Shown here one piece after another: positions 26,728-37,000 of a stretch of DNA of 64,000 bases. This DNA comes from Desmonostoc muscorum LEGE 12446 (GTDB taxonomy: Bacteria; Cyanobacteriota; Cyanobacteriia; Cyanobacteriales; Nostocaceae). Location of the stretch: NCBI RefSeq assembly GCF_015207005.2, contig NZ_JADEXS020000002.1, positions 124,001 through 188,000 on the forward strand, written 5' to 3'. Position 1 is the first letter of the stretch; every line of letters starts with the position of its first letter. Under the pieces are notes generated by a model. That model saw only the letters and a list, made by a program, of their open reading frames with translations. It ran no database searches and was not told the origin of the DNA. Position numbers and translations under genes: made by a program.

Positions 26728-29700
26728 TTGTTAAAAATGCTAATTTCTAGTAAAAATAATCTAAATCAAATTGCTAACTTAGTAGATTTACTTCGTTATA
26801 GACAAGAGAATCAAGCAAATGAAATTGCCTTTACCTTTCTTTCCAATGGAGAAACAGAACAAGTCAACCTTACCTATCAAGAGTTAGATATAAAAGCGCG
26901 ATCCATTGCAACAATGCTGCAAAGCCAGGAAGCAATCGGTGAAAGGGCACTTTTACTTTATCAACCAGGGCTAGAATTTATTACTGCTTTTTTTGGATGT
27001 TTATATGCAGGAGTAATAGCAGTTCCAGCATATCCTCCCAGACGTAACCATCATAACCATAGATTACAAGCAATTGTGGCTGATGCCCAAGCAACTATTG
27101 TCCTGACAACAAAATCAGTTTTCAGCGATATAGAAAAAACTTTAAAAAAAGAACTGCCTGGCACAAAATTAAATTGTATAACTACTGATGATATTAATAT
27201 TAGCCTGGCTAATGATTGGCAGTCGCCACAATTAGACAGAGATACTTTAGCTTTTATCCAGTACACTTCTGGGTCTACAGGAATGCCAAAAGGAGTGATG
27301 GTTTCTCATGGCAATCTACTGCATAATTTAAGTTTAATACATAAATGTTTTGAGCATGAACCCAAGAGTCAGGGTGTTATCTGGCTACCGCCTTATCACG
27401 ATATGGGATTAATAGGTGGAGTACTACAGCCAATCTATGGAGGTTTTCCAGTCACACTTATGCCACCAGTGGCTTTTCTTCAGAAGCCTATACGTTGGTT
27501 GCAAGCAATTTCTGACTCTAAAGCAACCACTAGTGGCGGCCCAAATTTTGCTTATGAACTGTGTGTACAAAAGATTAAACCCGAACAAATAGCAGGACTT
27601 GACTTGAACAGTTGGAAAGTTGCGTTTACTGGTGCAGAACCCATTCGTGTTAAAACACTGGAACGTTTTGCTAAGACTTTTGCTGATTGTGGTTTCCGCA
27701 TGGAGGCATTCTATCCTTGTTACGGCATGGCTGAAACAACTTTATTTGTCAGTGGTGGTCTAACGAGTGAAAGCCCTATTGTTCGCTTGGTTGATGGAAC
27801 GGAATTGTCACAAAACCGAGTTGTGGATGCTGTTGAGGACTCAGCAAATGCCCAAGCAATTACAAGTTGTGGCTGTAATTGGTTAGATCAAAAAATAGTA
27901 ATTGCTCACCCCGAAACAAAGACTACCTGTGCAGACGGAGAAGTTGGAGAAATCTGGGTATCTGGAGAAAGTGTTGCTCTTGGGTATTGGAGAAAACCAG
28001 AACAAACTCAACAGACTTTTCACGCCTATTTGATGGATGCAGGTGAAGGCCCATTTCTTCGCACTGGTGACTTAGGATTTTTGCAAGATGGAGAACTGTA
28101 CGTTACTGGACGCATTAAAGATGTAATTATTATTCGAGGACGTAACTACTATCCTCAAGATATTGAACTGACTGTAGAGAATTCTCATCCAGCTTTACAC
28201 AGTAGTTGTTGTGCAGCTTTTTCAATAGAGGTTAAAGAGCAAGAGCAACTAGTTATAGCAGTAGAAGTAGAACGGGCTTATCTGCGGAATTTGGATGTAG
28301 ATGGAATCGCCAGCAGTATCCGTAAAGCCGTATCAGAACAACATGAACTGCAAGTTTATGCAGTAGCGTTCCTTAAACCTAGCAGTATACCTAAAACATC
28401 TAGTGGAAAGATTCAGCGTCACGCCTGTCGCAGTGGGTTTTTAGAAGATTCTTTAAATACTGTAGGTTTATGGAAATCTGAAGTAATAAAGTCTGTAAAA
28501 TTGCAAACCAAAATTCAGCCAGCAGAATCTAAACCTATCCACACTTCATCAACATCTATCAAAAACTCAAGTCATAATTCAGTCAATGTAGAAGATAAAA
28601 GTAAATCCCGTGCTAACGATTTAATCGGGTGGCTCCGCAGTTATGCAAATGAGAGAATTAATTCTCGCTTGATTGATGAACGTCGTTGTATTCCACCTTA
28701 CATTGTCTTAGACTTTGGCAATCATGGACTCCTTGGTATGCAAGTGCCAGAGCAATATGGTGGAATGGCTCTTAATTATCAAGATACTCTTCGTGTAATC
28801 GAACAGCTAGCGGCTATAGACTTAACCCTTGCTTCTTTTGTGGGCGTTCACCATGTCTTAGGAACTCGCCCAATTATAAATTGGGCTAGCAAGACTGTGC
28901 AAGAAGAACTTTTACCTTTGATTGCTCAAGGTCGTGAGTTAGCTGGTTTTGCAATTACAGAACCTGGTGCAGGCTCGAATCCAAGGGCCATTGCAACAAC
29001 TGCTATACCGGATAATAAGGGTGGTTGGAGAATAAATGGGCAAAAGTCATGGATTGGACATGGCTCATGGGCTGGAACTATTAACGTCTTTGTGCAATTG
29101 CTAGATGCAAACCATCAACTAATGGGCATGAGCGGTTTTGTTGTGCGTCAGGGTACGAAGGGTATACGTCAAGGCCCCGAAGCACTCACAATGGGTATGC
29201 GAGGTATGGTTCAAAATACTATTTACTTTGAAGATGTTCCAGTTACTCCAGAGTATCTACTGGGAGAAGCAGGACATGGGATGAAGGTAGCTCAAGATGC
29301 CATGATGTTTGGTAGGTTGGGTTTGGGTGTAATGAGTCTTGGCGGTATGAAACGCTGCGCTCAGTTGATGCTTCGTTATAGTGAGCGTCGTTTTATTTCC
29401 ACAGGTCGTTTACTTGATAACCCAACTACATTAGTTCGTTTGAGCGACCTTACATCTGCCATTACAGCCTTAGAAACGTTAATCTTTACAATTGCTAAGT
29501 TGTTGGATTTGGGATATTCTGTTCCAGAAGAAGCTTATACAGCTTGTAAAACATCAGGCCCAGAATTTTTTTGGCAGGCATCTGATCATTTAGTTCAGTT
29601 GTTAGGGGGCCGTGGCTATATAGAAACAAATATTGCCCCTCAAATCCTTCGTGATGCGAGATTATTACGAATTTTTGAAGGCCCAACAGAAACTCTCAAT

Positions 29701-30666
29701 AGCTTTTTAGGTTCTCGTATAATTAATAAAAGTCAAGAATTACAAAAATTCTTATGTGAGGGGTTAGGAACACCTGAAATTGCTCAACGATTGAAAATAG
29801 CAGCAGAGCAGATTAATGACCATTTAACTAATCATCGAAATTCTTTTTCTGAGCATCACACCGCAGTTCATTGGGCATATATTCGTACAGGTGAACTAAC
29901 TACCTTCGCTATTCTACTAGCTGCGGTTCAAGGAGCATCTAAAGTTCATGTTTCTGAGAATTTAATTCGTGCTAAAAATTGGGCAGAATTTCAGTTTGAA
30001 CAAAAATTCCAAAGTATTATTTCTGGAATTGCTGGAGAAGTAGTTGTATCTGATACTAATGCTTTAACTACTCAGATATCTGATTATGTGACGAGCATAG
30101 GTGATATAGAACAAACTTTGGCAGGAGAAGATAATGAACTCGATGAATTATTGCGACGTAATCTACCCAACAATAAATCTGAAATTGAGTCTAGGATTAG
30201 TTTAGAATTTACTGAAAATCAAGAGTCAATACAATCAGTAGAAAATAACCAGGCTCAATTTATAGAAGTCAATGATGACCACAGTACTGAGTCTATACAA
30301 ACTTGGATTGAAAATTGGCTGGCTCAAAAATTAAAAATAGATGTTATGTCAATTGTTCCTACTGCTTCTTTTTCAGATTATGGCATGGACTCAGTAATGG
30401 CAGTTGAAGCAGCACAAGACTTATCAGAATGGCTACAACATTCTTTAGAACCAACAATCCTTTGGAATTACCCTACAATTGCATCTCTAGCTCAATACTT
30501 AGCCAAGGAAGTTAAGGTAAAAACAGCAGACACTCCAAAAGCCACTGAATTGCAAATAAAAGTAGAACAAAATACTTCATCGCCATTATTTAACTCTTTA
30601 GAAAATGAAATTGAGCAATCAATTGCTCAAGAATTAGAATTACTAGAAAACTTGTTGAAAGGCTAA
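26728..30666 (+). CDS. FAAL-ACAD-ACP loading protein (fatty acid activation and alpha,beta-dehydrogenation)
   Basis: 1312 aa. FAAL domain about 15-590: YTSGSTGMPKGVMVSH near 180, PPYHDMGLIGG, RTGDLGF; it forms acyl-AMP and loads a carrier protein instead of CoA. Acyl-CoA dehydrogenase-like domain about 630-1005: FAITEPGAGSN, SWIGHGS, RIFEGPTETL, whose Glu984 aligns with the usual catalytic Glu. ACP about 1195-1275 with phosphopantetheine Ser1222 (YGMDSVMAVE). The expected product is a 2,3-unsaturated acyl-ACP. A TTG start at 26728 is favoured by AAGGAG 4 nt upstream; ATG 26737 is possible. The stop is 5 bp from the next ATG. Confidence 0.88.
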   Translation: MLKMLISSKNNLNQIANLVDLLRYRQENQANEIAFTFLSNGETEQVNLTYQELDIKARSIATMLQSQEAIGERALLLYQPGLEFITAFFGCLYAGVIAVPAYPPRRNHHNHRLQAIVADAQATIVLTTKSVFSDIEKTLKKELPGTKLNCITTDDINISLANDWQSPQLDRDTLAFIQYTSGSTGMPKGVMVSHGNLLHNLSLIHKCFEHEPKSQGVIWLPPYHDMGLIGGVLQPIYGGFPVTLMPPVAFLQKPIRWLQAISDSKATTSGGPNFAYELCVQKIKPEQIAGLDLNSWKVAFTGAEPIRVKTLERFAKTFADCGFRMEAFYPCYGMAETTLFVSGGLTSESPIVRLVDGTELSQNRVVDAVEDSANAQAITSCGCNWLDQKIVIAHPETKTTCADGEVGEIWVSGESVALGYWRKPEQTQQTFHAYLMDAGEGPFLRTGDLGFLQDGELYVTGRIKDVIIIRGRNYYPQDIELTVENSHPALHSSCCAAFSIEVKEQEQLVIAVEVERAYLRNLDVDGIASSIRKAVSEQHELQVYAVAFLKPSSIPKTSSGKIQRHACRSGFLEDSLNTVGLWKSEVIKSVKLQTKIQPAESKPIHTSSTSIKNSSHNSVNVEDKSKSRANDLIGWLRSYANERINSRLIDERRCIPPYIVLDFGNHGLLGMQVPEQYGGMALNYQDTLRVIEQLAAIDLTLASFVGVHHVLGTRPIINWASKTVQEELLPLIAQGRELAGFAITEPGAGSNPRAIATTAIPDNKGGWRINGQKSWIGHGSWAGTINVFVQLLDANHQLMGMSGFVVRQGTKGIRQGPEALTMGMRGMVQNTIYFEDVPVTPEYLLGEAGHGMKVAQDAMMFGRLGLGVMSLGGMKRCAQLMLRYSERRFISTGRLLDNPTTLVRLSDLTSAITALETLIFTIAKLLDLGYSVPEEAYTACKTSGPEFFWQASDHLVQLLGGRGYIETNIAPQILRDARLLRIFEGPTETLNSFLGSRIINKSQELQKFLCEGLGTPEIAQRLKIAAEQINDHLTNHRNSFSEHHTAVHWAYIRTGELTTFAILLAAVQGASKVHVSENLIRAKNWAEFQFEQKFQSIISGIAGEVVVSDTNALTTQISDYVTSIGDIEQTLAGEDNELDELLRRNLPNNKSEIESRISLEFTENQESIQSVENNQAQFIEVNDDHSTESIQTWIENWLAQKLKIDVMSIVPTASFSDYGMDSVMAVEAAQDLSEWLQHSLEPTILWNYPTIASLAQYLAKEVKVKTADTPKATELQIKVEQNTSSPLFNSLENEIEQSIAQELELLENLLKG

Positions 30667-30671
30667 GAAAA

Positions 30672-33600
30672 ATGTATCAGATTTCTGAACAAAATCCAGA
30701 AGAAATTTATTCATCAAACAGAATAATTCAAGCTTTAAAGCAAGCACGCACCCAAATAGAAGCAGCAGAGCAAAAAAAGAGAGAACCAATCGCCATTATC
30801 GGTATAGGTTGTCGTTTTCCTGGAGGAGTAAACGATCCCCAAACATTTTGGCACTTACTGCAAAATGGAGTAGATGCAATTGATAAAATTCCTCCACAAA
30901 GATGGAATGTGGAGCATTACTATCATCCAGATCCGAATACTCCAGGAAAAATGTACACCCGTTATGGAGGCTTCTTAGATGAGGTAGATCGTTTCGACTG
31001 CCAATTCTTTGGGATTTCCCCAAGAGAAGCAGAAAACATGGACCCACAGCAAAGACTGCTTTTAGAAGTAAGTTGGGAAGCTATAGAAAATGCAGGAATT
31101 GCACCAGAACGATTACAAGGCTCTAAAACAGGCGTGTTTATGGGAATTGGTTTTGAGGACTATTCCCGGTTTCATCTTAATTCTGGAGATTCGACATGGA
31201 TTGATGCTTACAACAGTTTAGGAAATACTAGAAGTATTGCCGCTGGGCGTTTGTCTTATGTGTTAGGGCTACAAGGCCCAAGTTTATTTTTGGATACCAG
31301 TTGTTCTTCTTCTAGTTTAGGAGTTCATCTTGCGTGTCAAAGTCTACGTTCAGGAGAAAGCGATCTAGCATTAGCTGGTGGAGTTAGCCTAATATTATCC
31401 CCGGAACCAACTATTGCTTTCTGTAAGTTGAAAGCCTTAGCAACAGATGGCCGTTGCAAAACTTTTGATGCTGCTGCTGATGGTTATACCAGGGGAGAAG
31501 GTTGTGGAATTGTTATTCTAAAACGCTTATCTGATGCTGTAGCAGATGGAGATCAGATATTGGCTTTAATTAAAGGCTCCGCAGTCAACCATGATGGTAA
31601 AAGTAATGGACTGACAGCCCCCAATGGTTCTGCTCAAGAATCTGTAATTCGCCAAGCTTTAGAAAATGCCAAAGTAGAGCCAAGTCAAATTCAATATGTA
31701 GAAGCCCACGGAACAGGAACCCCATTAGGAGATCCAATTGAGGTATTAGCTTTAAATAAGGTGTTAGCTCAAGGTCGCTCAGAGGATGAACCTCTTAAGA
31801 TTGGTTCGGTTAAGACCAATTTTGGACATCTGGAGCCAGCAGCGGGGATAGCTAGTTTGATCAAAGTAGTTCTTTCTCTACAACATCAGCAAATACCGCC
31901 TCATCTCCATTTTAAAAATCCCAATCCTTATATTCCGTGGGCAAAACTACCAATTGTAGTCCCTACAGAATTAACTCCTTGGGATTCAAAAACAGGCAAG
32001 CGTTTTGCTGGAGTTAGTTCCTTCGGGATGAGTGGAACAAATGTGCATTTAATTTTAGAGGAAGCACCCAAACAAGCCACGCAGGTTAAAAGTTGGGATT
32101 CCAATGAGCGTCCACTGCATATTTTGTCATTATCAGCAACAACAGAGCAAGGATTACAAGATTTAGCACAAAGTTATGAGAAGTTTATTGAAAGTAATTC
32201 TACAGCAGCAATTGTAGATATCTGCTTTACAGCTAATACAGGGCGTTCGCATTTTGATTACCGCCTTGCATTAGTAGCTGAATCAACTGAACAGTTACTA
32301 ATGCAATTGCAAGCTTTTACCGCTAAACAAGATACTTTAGGATTAGTGAAAGGTCAACTGACTAGCAAAAAACGCTTAAAAGTCGCATTTTTGTTTACAG
32401 GGCAAGGTTCACAGTATGCTAACATGGGTCGAGAACTCTATGAAACCCAGCCTACCTTTCGCAAAGCTCTTGAGCAATGCGATGCAATTTTAAGTCTTTA
32501 TCTAAATAACTCCTTACTGAATATCTTGTATCCAGAACCAGGAGAAATTTCATTAATTGATGAAACGGCTTACACTCAACCCGCTATCTTTGCAATTGAA
32601 TATGCCCTAGCTCAATTATGGAAATCTTGGGGCATTGAACCAGATGCCGTTATGGGTCACAGTATCGGCGAGTATGTTGCTGCTACTGTTGCAGGCGTCT
32701 TTAGCTTGGAAAATGCTTTGATGTTAATTGCCACCAGAGGACGATTAATGCAGGCTTTACCAAGCAACGGTAAAATGATGGCTGTCTTAGCATCCGAGAA
32801 CCACGTTCAAAAAGTAATTGAGTCCTCTGGTGAAGCAGTCGCTATTGCTGCTATTAATGGTTCTCAAAGTATCGTAATTTCTGGTGATTCTCAAGCTATT
32901 GCTGCTGTTTGCAAAACCCTTCAAGCCCAAGGAGTAAAGACTAAACCATTGCAAGTATCTCATGCTTTCCACTCACCTTTAATGGAACCGATTTTAAGAG
33001 AGTTTGAAAGTATTGCGTCAGAAATCAAATATAACAAACCTTGTATTCCCATAATTTCTAATGTGACTGGAGAAGTGGCTAGTAACGATATCACCACTCC
33101 TCAATACTGGGTTCGTCATGCACGGCAACCAGTTAAATTTGCCTCTGGTATGAATACACTTTATCAACAAGGCTATAAAGTGTATGTGGAAATAGGGGCT
33201 AAACCTATTTTGTTAGGAATGGGTCGTCAATGTTTACCAGAAGATACTGGAATATGGTTGCCGAGTTTAAATCCTCGTAGCCAAGATTGGCAACAAATGT
33301 TGATTAGTTTGGGACAGTTATATGCCCAAGGAGTACTGGTAAACTGGTTAGAATTTGACCGAGATTATCGCCGCCAAAAGTTGGCTTTACCCACTTATCC
33401 TTTCCAACGTCAACGCTATTGGATTGGGGAAACTAAAAATGGCAGCCATACTAATCATAACAATGGGAACGGAAAACAACTAAACACGATCGCTAACTAC
33501 ATTCATCAAGTTGATACCCAGCAAATAGTAAAAATTTTAGAAGATACGGGCAAGTTTTTACCAGAACAGCTAGAGTTACTGCCACAGTTGTTACAAACTT

Positions 33601-34037
33601 TAGTAGAAGAATATCAGCATCATATTAGTGCCACGTCTGTGAATGACAAAATAGTAAATGTGTCCCTGGAGGAACAACCTCATAATCTCAGTATTAGACA
33701 AAGATTAGAAATTACTCCTCTTAAAGAACGTCATGCAGTGCTAATAGATTATATAGAAAAGCATTTAAGCAAAGTTCTTGGTTTTAACTCATCACATCTG
33801 CTGAAGGCTACACAGGCTTTAAATGAACTAGGATTAGATTCCTTAACTGCTATGGAATTAAAAAATCGCTTTGTTAAGGAATTAGAAGTAGATGTAGCAA
33901 TCGAAAGATTTATTGAGGGAATTACCATTGAGCAACTAGCAGATTCACTGCTCATGCAATTTACTTTCACGACTATTAATGCATCAATCTTTGCTTCTGA
34001 TAGCCCTGCTGAAGATATGGAGGAAATTGTTTTATGA
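30672..34037 (+). CDS. Type I polyketide synthase module KS-AT-ACP
   Basis: 1121 aa. KS about 33-455: Cys211 in DTSCSSSS, His346 in HGTGT, His386 in NFGH, all present. AT about 555-860: GHSIGE with Ser664, and HAFH (764-767), the signature for malonyl-CoA. ACP Ser1057 in LGLDSLTAM. No KR, DH or ER is present, so the added unit should keep a beta-keto group unless something acts in trans. Gene end overlaps the next start (ATGA at 34034-34037), so the PKS and NRPS are translated together. Confidence 0.92.
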   Translation: MYQISEQNPEEIYSSNRIIQALKQARTQIEAAEQKKREPIAIIGIGCRFPGGVNDPQTFWHLLQNGVDAIDKIPPQRWNVEHYYHPDPNTPGKMYTRYGGFLDEVDRFDCQFFGISPREAENMDPQQRLLLEVSWEAIENAGIAPERLQGSKTGVFMGIGFEDYSRFHLNSGDSTWIDAYNSLGNTRSIAAGRLSYVLGLQGPSLFLDTSCSSSSLGVHLACQSLRSGESDLALAGGVSLILSPEPTIAFCKLKALATDGRCKTFDAAADGYTRGEGCGIVILKRLSDAVADGDQILALIKGSAVNHDGKSNGLTAPNGSAQESVIRQALENAKVEPSQIQYVEAHGTGTPLGDPIEVLALNKVLAQGRSEDEPLKIGSVKTNFGHLEPAAGIASLIKVVLSLQHQQIPPHLHFKNPNPYIPWAKLPIVVPTELTPWDSKTGKRFAGVSSFGMSGTNVHLILEEAPKQATQVKSWDSNERPLHILSLSATTEQGLQDLAQSYEKFIESNSTAAIVDICFTANTGRSHFDYRLALVAESTEQLLMQLQAFTAKQDTLGLVKGQLTSKKRLKVAFLFTGQGSQYANMGRELYETQPTFRKALEQCDAILSLYLNNSLLNILYPEPGEISLIDETAYTQPAIFAIEYALAQLWKSWGIEPDAVMGHSIGEYVAATVAGVFSLENALMLIATRGRLMQALPSNGKMMAVLASENHVQKVIESSGEAVAIAAINGSQSIVISGDSQAIAAVCKTLQAQGVKTKPLQVSHAFHSPLMEPILREFESIASEIKYNKPCIPIISNVTGEVASNDITTPQYWVRHARQPVKFASGMNTLYQQGYKVYVEIGAKPILLGMGRQCLPEDTGIWLPSLNPRSQDWQQMLISLGQLYAQGVLVNWLEFDRDYRRQKLALPTYPFQRQRYWIGETKNGSHTNHNNGNGKQLNTIANYIHQVDTQQIVKILEDTGKFLPEQLELLPQLLQTLVEEYQHHISATSVNDKIVNVSLEEQPHNLSIRQRLEITPLKERHAVLIDYIEKHLSKVLGFNSSHLLKATQALNELGLDSLTAMELKNRFVKELEVDVAIERFIEGITIEQLADSLLMQFTFTTINASIFASDSPAEDMEEIVL

Positions 34038-37000
34038 ACTTAAATGAACTTTTATTTGAATTATCAGAACGTGGTATTAAATTGTGGGCTGAAGGTGAAA
34101 AACTTCATCTTCGCGCTGCTAAAACAGCACTAACACCAGAAATTCGTGAATCCATCAATGAACATAAAGCAGTTCTGCTCGCATCACTAAATCAACACAA
34201 TCAACTCAAACTTACTTCTTCAATTTCTATTCCCTCTGTTCCAAGGGATAAAGAAATTCCTCTAACCTTTAATCAAGAAGGATTATGGTTTTTAGATCAA
34301 CTAGCAGCTAAGAGTTCAACTTACAACATCTCAGCCGCTCGTAAAATTGTCGGAAATCTTAATTTAGTTGTTTTAGAAAAATGTATAGCTGAAATTGTAA
34401 AGCGTCACGAAATTCTCCGTACTAGCTTTAAAATGATAAATGGTTCCACTATACAGGTAATTAACACCGACGTAACCGTACCTTTGTCAGTAATAGACTT
34501 GCAAGTATTACCTGAAAAAGAACAGTTATTAAAAGTGCAATACTTGGCCAATCAAGAAGCACAACAATCATTTGACCTGGCAACTGCACCTTTAGTAAGG
34601 TTTAAATTATTAAAATTAGGTTCTGAATCTTATGTTTTATTACTAACAATACATCACATCATTTCAGATGTTTGGTCAATGGGAATTATTATTCAAGAGC
34701 TAGCCACTCTCTACAAAGCTTTTATAGCTGGGCAACCCTATCCATTGCCAAAACTAGCACTGCAATATGCTGATTACGCTTACTGGCAACGTCAGTGGTT
34801 AACTAATGAATTATTAGAAGAACAATATAATTACTGGCAAAAGCAGTTAGTAGGTGTACCAAATTTGCTGACTTTGCCTACAGATAGACCCCGCCCTTCA
34901 GCACATACTTTTCACGGTTCTCTCCTATACTTTCAACTTGATAAAAAATTAACTCAGGAGTTAAAACAGCTAAGTCAACAAACAGCAGCTACACTGTATA
35001 TGACCTTGTTAACTGCTTTTATAATTTTGCTCTCCTACTATAGCGGACAAAAAGATATTCTAGTTGGTTCACCAATTGCTAACCGTAATATCAGCGATTT
35101 AAATATACTAATTGGTTTTTTTGTCAACACTTTGGTAATGCGTGGGGATTTATCGGGCAATCCTACAATCCAAGAGATGCTGGAACGGGTCAGAAAGGTT
35201 GCTTTAGATGCTTTTGCTCACAAAGACCTACCATTTGGAAAGTTAGTTGAAAAACTCTGCCCTGAAAGAAACCAAAGTTATAATCCTCTATTTCAGGTTT
35301 GTTTTGTTTTGCAAAATACCCCAATAGGTGAGTTAAATCTACCAGGCTTGAGCATATCTTCCTTGAATTTGGATAGGAATGCAGCAATGTTTGATTTAAC
35401 TCTGTCTATGGAAGAAACAGAGTCAGGATTACAAGGATACTGGGAATACAACAGTGACTTGTTCGATGTTGGGACTATTGAACAAATGTTTCGTCACTTT
35501 GAGATACTTCTCAAGCAAATGGTTGCTAATCCTCAACAAAAGATTCATGATATAACTATTTTGAGTGAAGCAGAAGTATATCAGCAAATAATTACTTGGA
35601 ACTTGACACAAGCTTCTTATCCTGAAGATAAAACTATTCATCAATTATTTGAAGAACAAGCAAGCAAAACTCCGAATAATATAGCAGTAGTTTATGAAAA
35701 TCAATATCTAACTTATCAGGATCTGGAAACTCGCGCTAACCAACTGGCACATTACCTTCAAAAACAAGGGGTAGAAACAGATACTTTGGTTGCTCTTTGC
35801 CTCAACAGATCATTAGATACTGTTGTGGCGATCTTAGGTGTTCTCAAAGCGGGTGGTGCTTACCTTCCAATAGATCCTAATTATCCTCAAGAGCGGCTTT
35901 CTTTCATGGTTGAAGACTCTCAAGTCACCCATGCGATCGCCACTCAAGCTTCAATTAAACGTTTACCAACGCAGATTACATCTTTAATATGCTTAGATAC
36001 TGATAGTGAAAGCATTGCTGCACAACCATCTCATCCCCCTATCAGCAAAGCTATCCCCAGCAATTTAGCTTATTGTATCTACACTTCCGGTTCTACTGGT
36101 AAACCAAAAGGAGCTTTATTAGAACATCGAAATGTGGTTCGACTTTTGGTAAATGATGAGTTGCAATTTACTTTCAATGACGGCGATGTTTGGACAATGT
36201 TCCATTATTATGGCTTTGACTTTTCCGTTTGGGAAATGTATGGTGCATTGCTGTATGGTGGTAAATTAATTGTTGTTCCTCAAGAATTAACTAGAGATCC
36301 TGCTGGTTTTTTAGAACTAATTATCCGTGAGAAAGTGACTGTTTTAAATCAAACACCAACTTTCTTTTATAGCTTGATGCAAGAAATCCTCAAACAACCA
36401 CAAGTAGATATTGCATTACGATACATCATCTTTGGTGGTGAAGCACTCCATCCTATTCAACTTAAAGCTTGGAAACAAGCCTATCCCAATGTGAAACTGA
36501 TTAACATGTACGGGATTACGGAAACTACAGTACATGTCACCTTTAAAGAAATTACTGAACGAGAAATAGAGGAAAACGTTTGTAACATTGGTATTCCTAT
36601 CCCTACCACTACAACATATATTATGGATTCTCAGTTACGCTTACTTCCTGTGGGTGTACCAGGAGAAATATGTGTTGGTGGAGATGGAGTTAGTCGCGGA
36701 TATCTCAACAGAGATGAACTAACAGCAACAAGGTTTGTTCAAAACCCTTATAAACCCCAAGAACTCATTTATCGTTCAGGAGACTTAGCAAAACTCTTAC
36801 CAAATGGCGAGATGATACATTTAGGTAGGATGGATCATCAAGTTAAAATACGTGGTTTTAGGGTGGAATTAGGTGAGATCCAAAATCACTTGCTCAAGCT
36901 TGCTAATGTTAGTGAAGCTGCTGTCGTTGCCAAAAAACTACGTTCGACAGATGATTTAGAAATTTTAGCCTACATCGTACCTACAACTTCTGGCGTTAGT

